Origin: Paenibacillus donghaensis
GTDB lineage: Bacteria; Bacillota; Bacilli; Paenibacillales; Paenibacillaceae
Reading direction: 5' to 3'
Length of the DNA: 64,000 nucleotides
Assembly (NCBI RefSeq): GCF_002192415.1
Contig: NZ_CP021780.1
Coordinates: 496,001-560,000, forward strand
The notes under the pieces are model-generated. The model did not search any database. It saw nothing but the letters and a program-made list of their open reading frames with translations, and was not told where the DNA came from. Made by a program: the position numbers and the translations under genes. Below, piece after piece: positions 33,744 through 42,300 of this stretch (position 1 is its first letter; each line of letters begins with the position of its first letter).

Positions 33744-33773
33744 ATAATAGGTGCGGGATGTTGGAGTTGTCAA
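33744..33773 (-). promoter_or_regulatory. SigA-type promoter of the YitT gene
   Basis: On the minus strand, TTGACA (33773-33768), an 18-bp spacer and TATTAT (33749-33744). The expected start is near 33737, giving a leader of about 120 nt before the ATG at 33613. Confidence 0.65.
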
Positions 33774-33866
33774 GGGTGCTAATCTTAAGTTCATCATGTA
33801 TAGTTAGTTACAAAGTATGAGCTTGTAATGGTAAAATATCCCATATTGTCAAAAGGAGAGTATCAG

Positions 33867-34273
33867 ATGCAATCCAATGAACGGGTGAAATTCATCAATC
33901 CTGAAACGATGCCGGCAACCTTCGGTTATACCCATGTGGTGGAAGTGAGGAACTCGAGGACGATTTATATATCCGGGCAGGTGGCTTTTAATCCGCAGGG
34001 AGAGTTAGTGGGGCAGGGGATCTGGGTGCGCAGACCAAGCAGGTATTTCAGAATATCGAAGCTGCCTTGCAGGCTGTCGGACTTGAGTTTCATGATGTTG
34101 TGAAGCTGACCTTTTTTATGACCGATATTTCGCAGATGCAGGTGGTCCGGGAGATCCGGGATCAATATGTCAATCTGGAGCATCCCCCAGCCAGCTCTGC
34201 CGTCGAGGTCCGCAAGCTGATCCACGAGGAGCTGCTGATTGAGATTGAAGCTACAGCGGCGGGAAGCTTGTAG
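33867..34273 (+). pseudogene. RidA-family gene with a frameshift
   Basis: The first part reads MQSNERVKFINPETMPATFG, GYTHVVEVRN, TIYISGQVAFNPQGELVGQG, a RidA/YjgF enamine deaminase N-terminus. The family sequence (DLGAQTKQVFQNIEAALQAVG, then FHDVVKLTFFMTDI) continues in the +1 register from 34020. One base appears missing from the G run at 34016-34019. Restoring it would give about 136 residues, the usual RidA-like length. AAAAGGAG sits 8 bp before the ATG. It is either a true pseudogene or a sequencing error. Confidence 0.82.
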
Positions 34274-34369
34274 CTGAGCGGAGATTAGCTGCAATTAAGG
34301 TTACTGCTTAGATCGCAGCGAGGATATAGGAGGTTGTGCGGAGCGTTTCAGAGAAAATAGCTGCAAAAA

Positions 34370-34517
34370 GGTTACTACTTACGTTCCAGCCAGGATTTAG
34401 AGTGTTGCCCTGGAACCTTCGGAGCAAATAGATGCGTTTTCGCAACTAATTATTCGCCTCCCTAATTATGGAGCTGAGTCTCTGTTGTTCTTACCATACG
34501 GAGTCCTAAGCAGTAAC
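34370..34517 (+). repeat. Dispersed repeat family A, short copy
   Basis: Begins GGTTACTACTTACGTTCCAG and ends GTCCTAAGCAGTAAC, imperfect inverted ends. The middle (AAATAGATGCGTTTTCGCAAC) matches family A modules. GGTTACT-N-CTTAG also occurs just before it, near 34300. No gene lies in 34274-34629. Confidence 0.65.
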
Positions 34518-34521
34518 AAGA

Positions 34522-34573
34522 AAACAAGGTGACTCTTCAACCGTAAATCTGACGGCTGAGAATCACCTTGTTT
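34522..34573. terminator. Terminator hairpin downstream of the histidine kinase/SLH remnant
   Basis: AAACAAGGTGA (34522-34532) and TCACCTTGTTT (34563-34573) pair perfectly, and CAACCGT/ACGGCTG extends the stem inside. TTTTCTTG follows on the minus strand. Confidence 0.7.
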
Positions 34574-34629
34574 ATGCTTTCTGAGCTGTTTTTGCTGTTA
34601 GTGTTGCCTGAAAGTCGTGCGGTTCCTGA

Positions 34630-34792
34630 TTAGAACAGGTCGGCATTCTGCAGGAAACGGTGTATCATAGCGGCCACTTCAGCGCGGGTTACGTTGGCTT
34701 TAGGAGCCAGCATGTTGTTGCCTCTGCCAGACACAATCCCTGCCTGCAGGGAAGCGCTGATGCCAGGGAGCTGTCCAAGGCGATACCTTGAA
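34630..34792 (-). pseudogene. C-terminal fragment of an SLH-domain protein
   Basis: The frame ends SGRGNNMLAPKANVTRAEVA then AMIHRFLQNADLF-stop, the standard end of a third SLH motif at the C-terminus of an S-layer-anchored protein. Only about 45 codons survive and there is no start. It abuts the kinase stop at 34793, so a deletion or recombination has joined a lost surface-protein gene to the kinase gene. Confidence 0.75.
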
Positions 34793-35833
34793 TCAGGTTG
34801 CAACTGGCAGCACAATGGTAAAGGTAGATCCTAGCCCCGGCTCGCTGCTCACCTCGATCGTTCCCCCGCTCAGGCTGACAATCCGGCTGACCAGCGGCAG
34901 CCCCAGACCGTTGCCTTCGGCGGACCTGGCAGGGTCGCCCTGATAGAATTTCTCGAAAATATGCTTCCGTACGTTTTTGGTCATGCCTATGCCTGTGTCA
35001 GTGATACTGGCCGAGATTCCGCTGTCGGTAAGCTGCAGAGTGACTGAAATTTCTCCGCCTTCCGGGGTGAATTTGATCGCATTGCCAAGGAGATTCAGCC
35101 ACACCTGCAGCATCAGCTCTTCATTTCCGTAATAGAGCAGCTCCGTTAGTTCAAGATTCAGCAGCAGCTGCTTGGGAGCCCATAACGATTCCAGCAACAA
35201 CAAGGCTTGGCGGATCTGCTCATCCAGCCGGTAATTGATCAGCTCGGTGAGCATTTCCTGGTTCTCCAGCTTCGAGATTTTGAGAATATTTCCGGACAAG
35301 CTGGAGAGCTGCCGGGCGCTGTCTATAATCATGCCTGTATATTCATCATGCTCTGCTCTGGTGAGATTCGGCTCCTGCAGAAGTGTAGCGTATCCTTCGA
35401 TAGCTGCAAGGGGCGTCTTGAATTCGTGGGACACATTGACCACGAAATCATTCCGCAGCGTTTCGATGCTGCGCAGCTCCTGAACCATGATATTGAAGTG
35501 ATGGGCCACTTCACGGATCTCGCGGACCCGGTGGGATTCATCCAGATGAATATGGAAGTTCCCGCTCGCGATTTCCTTGGCCGCATTGCTGAAGCCGGTA
35601 ATGGGGGACAATATTTTGCGGCCCACCATAATCGTGATGGTTGTACCAATCACCAGACTGAACAGGATAATCGTCATCACGGGAGGGAAGGGATTCCTGC
35701 CATGTGCATCTAAATTGCCGAAATGAATATAGAGAAAAACTAAGGGAGAAGAGATCAGGATGAAGACAAGGATAATAATGAAGACTAAGGATACGAAATA
35801 CCACCACAAGCCTTTATTCTTCTGATGTCTCAT
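34793..35833 (-). CDS. Sensor histidine kinase
   Basis: 346 residues. Two membrane spans (YFVSLVFIIILVFILISSPL and MTIILFSLVIGTTITIMV) bracket a short outer loop of only about 25 residues. HAMP follows (about 70-125), then HisKA with H136 in VNVSHEFKTPLAAIEG, and HATPase with NAIKFTPEGG, DTGIGM and GLGLPLV. The tiny loop suggests sensing within the membrane or through the adjacent ABC transporter, as with Bce-type kinases. It overlaps the regulator gene by 4 bp (ATGA). Confidence 0.9.
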   Translation of the reverse strand: MRHQKNKGLWWYFVSLVFIIILVFILISSPLVFLYIHFGNLDAHGRNPFPPVMTIILFSLVIGTTITIMVGRKILSPITGFSNAAKEIASGNFHIHLDESHRVREIREVAHHFNIMVQELRSIETLRNDFVVNVSHEFKTPLAAIEGYATLLQEPNLTRAEHDEYTGMIIDSARQLSSLSGNILKISKLENQEMLTELINYRLDEQIRQALLLLESLWAPKQLLLNLELTELLYYGNEELMLQVWLNLLGNAIKFTPEGGEISVTLQLTDSGISASITDTGIGMTKNVRKHIFEKFYQGDPARSAEGNGLGLPLVSRIVSLSGGTIEVSSEPGLGSTFTIVLPVAT

Positions 35834-36504
35834 CCCAGCCGCACCGCCTTATAGCCAAGTCCACGAACTGTGACGATTTCAAAATCCTGGCTTGCCTTAA
35901 ACCGCTCCCGCAAGCGGTTGATATGGACAACCACCGTATGCTCGTCAGACTCCGAATCCATCCCCCAGATCTCATCCATCAGCTGCTGTTTGGTGAAGAT
36001 TTTATTCGGATAGGAGATCAGCTTATATAGCAAATAGAATTCCTTCTGTGGGAGCAGAAGGCTGCCCTCCGGGTAGAAGACGGTTAACGAATCATAATCC
36101 AGCAGCGTGCCGCCACATTCGATCCGTCGCTCACTGATAATCCGTGCACGGCGCAGCAGCGCCCCGACCCGCAGAATCATTTCATTGACATTAATTGGCT
36201 TAACCATATAATCGTCTATTCCCACCAGGAACCCCTGCTGCTTGTCGGCAAAGTTCTCGCGCGCCGTCACCATGAGAATTGGAAGAGTATTGTTGTTGTC
36301 ACGGAGCGTCCGGGTCAGCTCGAAGCCATCCATTTGAGGCATCATAATATCGCAGATGATCAAATCGACATATTCCTTGTCCAGAACGGATAGAGCCTCT
36401 TCTCCTTCTGCGGCCGGCAGCGCACGGTAGCCATTGCGGGATAGGACGGTACAGAAGAGCTGACGTAACTTGCTGTCATCCTCAACGACAAGGACATTAA
36501 ACAT
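35830..36504 (-). CDS. OmpR-family response regulator
   Basis: 224 residues. The receiver has DD at 9-10, phospho-acceptor D52 (LIICDIMMPQMDG), T in VTARE and K in MVKPI. The C-terminal winged helix (SLLLPQKEFYLLYKLISYPNKIFTKQQLMDEIWG, VHINRLRERF, VRGLGYKAV) is of OmpR/PhoB type. ATG at 36504 has GGAGGG 7 bp upstream. It is divergent from the ABC transporter gene, and tandem GTTTA repeats in the gap are likely binding sites. Confidence 0.92.
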   Translation of the reverse strand: MFNVLVVEDDSKLRQLFCTVLSRNGYRALPAAEGEEALSVLDKEYVDLIICDIMMPQMDGFELTRTLRDNNNTLPILMVTARENFADKQQGFLVGIDDYMVKPINVNEMILRVGALLRRARIISERRIECGGTLLDYDSLTVFYPEGSLLLPQKEFYLLYKLISYPNKIFTKQQLMDEIWGMDSESDEHTVVVHINRLRERFKASQDFEIVTVRGLGYKAVRLG

Positions 36505-36572
36505 AGTAATCCCTCCACAAAACATTCGTATTATTGATTATTTCCAGTATAGCTTATCAAGATCAATTCAAT

Positions 36573-36602
36573 CTAAACAGTCTCCGTTTAGGTTCAGTTT
36601 AC
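36573..36602. promoter_or_regulatory. Response-regulator binding site candidate
   Basis: CTAAAC (36573-36578) is inverted to GTTTAG (36586-36591), and GTTTA recurs 11 bp on at 36597-36601, the spacing usual for OmpR-type dimers. It lies 64-93 bp before the ABC transporter start. Confidence 0.5.
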
Positions 36603-36665
36603 ATTGGGGAGATATACTGGGAGCAGCAAGTAGAGAGACAAGGATGGAAAGGGGAACATGCTTAC

Positions 36666-39053
36666 ATGCTGCAATTAAAAAATATTACAAAGAGCTATAA
36701 GACCGGGGAGTTCACACAGGTCGCACTCAACAAGGTGAACCTGAATTTCAGGGAAAGTGAATTCGTAGCGGTTCTTGGACAAAGCGGATCAGGCAAAACA
36801 ACACTGCTGAATATCATCGGAGGTCTGGATCAATATGACAGCGGAGAGCTGATCATCAACGGCCAATCGACAGAGCATTTCAAAGACGGTGAATGGGATG
36901 CCTACCGGAATAATAGTGTGGGATTCATTTTTCAGAGCTATAATCTAATCTCGCATCTGAGCATTACGGATAATGTGGAGATGGGAATGACACTCAGTGG
37001 GGTAGCCTCTGCCGAGAAACACCGCAAGGCGCTTGAGGTGCTGGAGAAGGTTGGACTGAAGGAGCATGTCCACAAGAAGCCAAACCAGCTGTCCGGCGGA
37101 CAGATGCAGCGGGTAGCGATAGCCCGTGCCCTGGCGAACAATCCGGACATTATCCTTGCGGATGAACCAACAGGCGCGCTGGATTCGGAAACCAGTGAAC
37201 AGATCATGGAGCTGATCAAGTCAATAGCGGAAGACAAGCTGGTCATTATGGTTACCCATAACCCGGAGCTGGCAGAGAGTTATGCCGACCGTGTGATCCG
37301 GTTCTCGGACGGGCATGCCATATCCGACAGCAACCCGCTGGCCACTCAGAAGGCCTCCAGCAACTATAAGCTCAAAGAGACCAGCATGAGCTTCTTCACG
37401 GCCCTTAAATTATCCGGCAAGAATATCTCGACCAAGAAATGGAGAACGGGCTTGACCGCTTTTGCCTCAAGTATTGGAATCATTGGCATTGCCTTAATTC
37501 TGTCGTTGTCCAATGGATTCGATAAACAGATCAGCTCTTATGAAGCCGGGGCGCTCTCCAACTTCCCGATCTCGATTAATCAAACCGCGATGAGTGTGGA
37601 TATTTCGGAGCATGCTGCGCTGGAGGATACCAAGCCGCCTGCTTATCCTGCGGACAAGAAGCTTTATCCGTATGACCCAAGCGAAAATTCCATTCTGCAT
37701 ACCAATGTATTAACCAAGGAATATATGGAGTATCTGGACAAAATTGATCCTAAACTCATTGACGGAATCTCCTATACCCGCACCGTGAATATGAATATGC
37801 TCCTCTCCGATGGGGAAAAGGCGACAACGCTGGATAAAGGCAACCTTAGCGTTACGCCTTATCCAAGCAAGCAGGGTGATGGTTCGGGAAGTTACCTGGA
37901 GCAATATTATGATCTGCTGGATGGAAGCTTCCCTTCCGAGAAGACGGATGTCGTGCTTATCGTGGATGAATATAACCGTCTGACCGATGCGGCAACTGCG
38001 GCTCTGGGGCTGGACTACAACGTAGACAGTATTGATTTCAGTGAAGTGGTCGGTAAAGAACTGAAGCTGATCATGAACAATGACTATTACCGTAAGAATG
38101 GCGAGCAGTTTGTTGTTAATGGTACAGCCTCGAACCTAATGGAGTTGTATAACAACGACAAGGCCGTAACTCTCAATATCGTAGGCGTGCTGCGCGGCCA
38201 GGAAGATTCAAGAATGTCCACGCTGCCTGCGGGGCTGGCCTTCTCTGATGAACTGGCGACTTCCTTCATTGAAGATGCGAAGAAGTCGGAGATTGTATTG
38301 GCCCAGCAGGAGGCAGATATTAATGTGCTGACGGGTCAGGTCCTATCAGAAGCTGTATCAGGCAGTGGTGCAGCCGGTATGGACGCAGGCGGAATGCCGC
38401 CGATGATGGCTCCAGGCATGGGCGCTGCGGGAGGTATGGCAGGGTCCCTGACCAAAGAGAACGTGCTTGCTTCTTTGGGAGCCACAGAAATCCCGACGTC
38501 TGTCTCGCTGTACCCGATTGATTTTGGAACCAAGGAATCGATTACGGCCTATCTGGACAAGTGGAATGCGGATCGGGATACCAAAGATCAGGTGATGTAC
38601 ACCGATCTGGCTGCCATCGTCACCAACATTTCGGGCAGTATTATGGACGGAATCACAATGGTGCTGATTGCTTTTGCCGCGATTTCACTTATAGTTTCCT
38701 TGATTATGATTGCAATTATTACCTATATCTCTGTTATGGAACGCACCAAGGAGATCGGTGTGCTGCGTGCCTTAGGAGCCAGAAAGAAGGATATTACACG
38801 GGTATTTAACGCCGAGACCTTTATCATCGGTGCTTGCTCGGGTATTCTGGGGATTGGCATCACTTATCTGCTGACGATCCCGGTCAACGCGATTCTCTAC
38901 AATCTGACTGAGCTGTCGAATGTAGCCCAGCTGAATCCCCTGCATGCCCTGAGTCTGGGTATTATCAGTGTGGTGCTTACGTTGATCGGCGGGTTCATTC
39001 CGGCCAAGATGGCAGCGAAGAAAGACCCGGTTACTGCACTGCGTAGTGAGTAA
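36666..39053 (+). CDS. ABC exporter: ATPase fused to FtsX/MacB-type permease
   Basis: 795 residues. The ATPase occupies about 1-230: Walker [10 protein letters not shown] (39-47), signature [14 protein letters not shown], Walker [16 protein letters not shown]-loop VTH. The permease follows, with one span ([15 protein letters not shown]), a long extracytoplasmic domain (about 290-650), then three spans of FtsX type including [21 protein letters not shown] Gly/Met-rich stretch ([19 protein letters not shown]) interrupts the outer domain. Such MacB-like pumps expel peptides or antibiotics; the divergent two-component pair probably controls it. ATG at 36666 has AAAGGGG about 10 bp upstream. Confidence 0.88.
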   Translation: MLQLKNITKSYKTGEFTQVALNKVNLNFRESEFVAVLGQSGSGKTTLLNIIGGLDQYDSGELIINGQSTEHFKDGEWDAYRNNSVGFIFQSYNLISHLSITDNVEMGMTLSGVASAEKHRKALEVLEKVGLKEHVHKKPNQLSGGQMQRVAIARALANNPDIILADEPTGALDSETSEQIMELIKSIAEDKLVIMVTHNPELAESYADRVIRFSDGHAISDSNPLATQKASSNYKLKETSMSFFTALKLSGKNISTKKWRTGLTAFASSIGIIGIALILSLSNGFDKQISSYEAGALSNFPISINQTAMSVDISEHAALEDTKPPAYPADKKLYPYDPSENSILHTNVLTKEYMEYLDKIDPKLIDGISYTRTVNMNMLLSDGEKATTLDKGNLSVTPYPSKQGDGSGSYLEQYYDLLDGSFPSEKTDVVLIVDEYNRLTDAATAALGLDYNVDSIDFSEVVGKELKLIMNNDYYRKNGEQFVVNGTASNLMELYNNDKAVTLNIVGVLRGQEDSRMSTLPAGLAFSDELATSFIEDAKKSEIVLAQQEADINVLTGQVLSEAVSGSGAAGMDAGGMPPMMAPGMGAAGGMAGSLTKENVLASLGATEIPTSVSLYPIDFGTKESITAYLDKWNADRDTKDQVMYTDLAAIVTNISGSIMDGITMVLIAFAAISLIVSLIMIAIITYISVMERTKEIGVLRALGARKKDITRVFNAETFIIGACSGILGIGITYLLTIPVNAILYNLTELSNVAQLNPLHALSLGIISVVLTLIGGFIPAKMAAKKDPVTALRSE

Positions 39054-39115
39054 TGGGGCCTTACAGACCAGTCTAACTGATCGATTAGTATAATACGTAT
39101 ATTGCTTTATAACTT

Positions 39116-39158
39116 AAGGATGTTCCGGCAGCCAGATGATGGCGGTCGGGACATCCTT
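39116..39158 (+). terminator. Terminator after the ABC exporter
   Basis: AAGGATGT (39116-39123) pairs with ACATCCTT (39151-39158), with CCGGC/GTCGG partly pairing inside. The T run is weak. Confidence 0.6.
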
Positions 39159-39276
39159 ATTGACGTTTTGATTTAATATCGTTACAATAATGGCAACACG
39201 AAGGTTCATAATAGAATGAACTGTTTTATGTTTTTATGAAATAAAAGCTGCTGAATTTCTATTTTTTTAGTTCTTA

Positions 39277-39291
39277 ATGTAAGCGTTATTA
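39277..39291 (+). promoter_or_regulatory. cre-like site upstream of the SLH/GH43 gene
   Basis: ATGTAAGCGTTATTA fits the WTGNAANCGNWNNCW cre pattern with one mismatch. It shares AAGCGTTAT with the cre-like site at 16380. It lies 32 bp before the start codon. Confidence 0.55.
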
Positions 39292-39322
39292 TAACTGGAG
39301 GAATGGGAGGCGAAGATAACAA

Positions 39323-42300
39323 ATGAAACAACCGAACAAATTTCTGGCTGCTATACTTAGCGTTGGATTACTGATGCCTGGGCCAATCATGTCAGCTGCA
39401 GGGAGCACAGGCAGCACTGAGGAAGTTGATTTCAGAGGTCACTGGGCGGAGCAGGATTTCCGGAAATGGGTAGACAAGGGACTAATCAAGGGGGATGGAG
39501 CGGGGGGTTATAAACCGGATCAATCGATCACCCGCGCGGAATTCATGGCACTTTGCAACCGGTTGTTCAACTTCGAAGCCCTGAGCGGTAGGGAATTCAC
39601 CGATGTTCCCGCAAGCAGCAAGAATTATCAAGATGTGCAGAAAGCGGTGGCAGCAGGCTATATTCAGGGCTACAGCGACGGGAGGATATCCCCGGAGCAG
39701 GCGGTCAGCCGCCAGGAAGCTGCCGTCGTATTCAGCCGGTTGTTTCACCTGGACCCTTCTGCCAGGAACAGCAGCAAGCTGAAGGATGTGCCGGGGTTGC
39801 CGGACTGGAGCCGACAAGCGGTAGATACCCTGGTGTCTAGTGGATATGTAAACGGTTACGAAGATGGTTCTTTCCAAGCTTACAGACCTATTACCAGAGC
39901 AGAGGTGGTGCGGCTTATGAATCGTCTTTCCGGGGAGATTGTAAACCAGCCGGGCACTTATACGATGGCTGAAGCGGGAAATGTGATCATCAACCGGCAG
40001 AATGTAGTGCTTGAGAATACCCGTATTGCCGGTAATCTGTACCTCACGGAAGGCATTGGCGAAGGAGAAGTGGTGCTGAACAATGTGAAGGTAGAAGGCA
40101 CAATTGTAGCAAACGGAGGTGGCGCAAACAGCATAATCCTTAATAATACTGAGGCTGCCAAGCTGAGGGTAGCTAAGAAAAATGGCAAGCTGCGTGTGCT
40201 GGCAAAGGGCAGCAGCCGCATCCCCCTGACTGAGCTGTATTCCGGAGGCAAGCTGGAGGAGGATGTCTCCTTGACAGGAGCGGGCTTTAGCCGGGTGGTT
40301 GTGAACGAGACTCTGCCCCAAGATGCGGCGGTTACGCTGAGCGGTACTTTTGATCAAGTTGATGTAAAAGCCAGGAATGAAACCCGGATACACCTGGCGG
40401 CAGGCAGCATTGGCCAGATGACCTTGCACCACAAGACAGTGCTTCAAGTGGATCAGAATGCGGAGATCCGGGAGCTTCTTGTGGAGGGCGATGAACGCAT
40501 AGTGGTTACAGGCTCAGGCAAGGTGACCTTTGATCCGCAGTACGCGTCACGGATTGACCGGGAATCGGCAGCGCCGGCGGCAAGCGCAGTTGCTGTGGCA
40601 TCATCGGCACCTGGCGGAGGTTATATAGCGGACCCATCCACTGGTGGGGCAACCGCCCCGGCAGCGACCCCGACTCCGACTCCGGCAGCAACACCGTTGC
40701 CCACAGGGGAGCCAACCCCGGTACCAACCTCCGTACCAACGGCGGTTCCGGCAGCAACACCGCCGGTATTTACCAACGTGTCGGTGCATGACCCTTCTAT
40801 TATCAAGGAGGGGGATACTTACTATGTGTTCGGCTCCCATCTGGGAGCTGCCAAATCGAAGGATCTCATGAACTGGACCCTAATTGATTCCGGGGTTACG
40901 CCAAGCAACAAGCTGTTCAAAAGCGAAACCAGCGATGTGACGGTTGAATTGGCCGAGGCACTGGATTGGGCCAAGACGGATACGCTGTGGGCTGCCGATG
41001 TAATTCAGCTGGCGGACGGCAAATATTACATGTACTACAATGCCTGCGAAGGCAGCCAGCCGTTGTCGGCGATGGGAATTGCCGTAGCAGACGATATGGA
41101 AGGCCCTTACAAGGATTTGGGTATATTCCTGAAGTCCGGGGCTACGGGATATGATGCAACGGTGTTGCCGAATGTGGTCGACCCGGATGTTTTTTTCGAT
41201 AAAGACGGTAAGCTGTGGATGGTATATGGCTCTTATTCCGGGGGCATATTCATTCTGGAAATGGACCCGGTGACAGGCTTCCCGCTTGAGGGCCAGGGAA
41301 ATGGCAAACATCTGCTGGGCCAGAATCACAGCCGGATTGAAGCGCCTATGGTGAACTACGATCCGGTCACGGGCTACTACTATTTATATGTAACCTTTGG
41401 CGGTCTGGATGCCGTAGGGGGATACAATATGCGTGTAGCCCGCTCGCTGAATCCTGATGGGCCATATGTAGATTACGAAGGTCAGGATATGATTAACGCG
41501 CATGGTCCGGCAGGTTCGTTTTTTGATGACGCAGCGATTGAGCCTTATGGTGTGAAGCTGTTCGGAAACTTCCTGTTCAGCAATCTGAATGCGGAGGTCG
41601 ATTTCCCGACTTATGGCTATGTGTCGGCAGGGCATAATTCCGTGTACTACGAACCAGAGAGCGGCAAGACCTTCAATGTCTTCCACAGCCGTTTTCCGTT
41701 CCGCGGCGAAGCGCATGAGGTGAGGGTGCATCAGATGCTCATGAATGAGGACGGCTGGCCGGTGGCAGCGCCGCATCGTTATGCCGGCGAGAGTGCTGCA
41801 GCTGTAACGGAGCCGGAGATCGCCGGTTCTTATCAGTTCATTAATCATGGCAAGGATATTACCGCCGAGATCAAGCCTGCTGTAGAGGTCGCTTTGCTGG
41901 CAGATGGTACGGTTGCCGGTGCGGTAACCGGAACCTGGGAGCTGAAGGACGATTATTATGCTGATCTGTATCTCAATGAAACTGTCGATGGCCACAATGT
42001 TCAGAGTGCCTACAAGGGTGTATTCCTCCGCCAGTGGGATTCCACCAGACAGACCCATGTCATGACGTTCAGCGCTTTGTCTAATAAGGGAGTCGCAGTC
42101 TGGGGCAGCCAGATCGAATCGCTGAGCAACCAGCAATTGGTGACGAATGCCGCCTATCAACTCAGCCTGGGAGATACCAGCCGTGTATATGATGATCTCA
42201 TCCTGCCCTCAACGTCTGTGCGCGGGGCAGCGATCACCTGGACCTCAGCGAATGAAGCCGTGGTCACGGCAGCAGGTAAGGTGATCCGTCCAGAAGCGGG

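Noticed and set aside
34010..34030. Programmed frameshift in the RidA gene
   Set aside because: The run is only four G, with no slippery heptamer or downstream structure, and RidA proteins are not known to need one; a simple deletion is more likely.
40600..40870. Gly/Val-rich minus-strand frames
   Set aside because: Shadows of the Pro/Thr linker codons of the SLH/GH43 gene.
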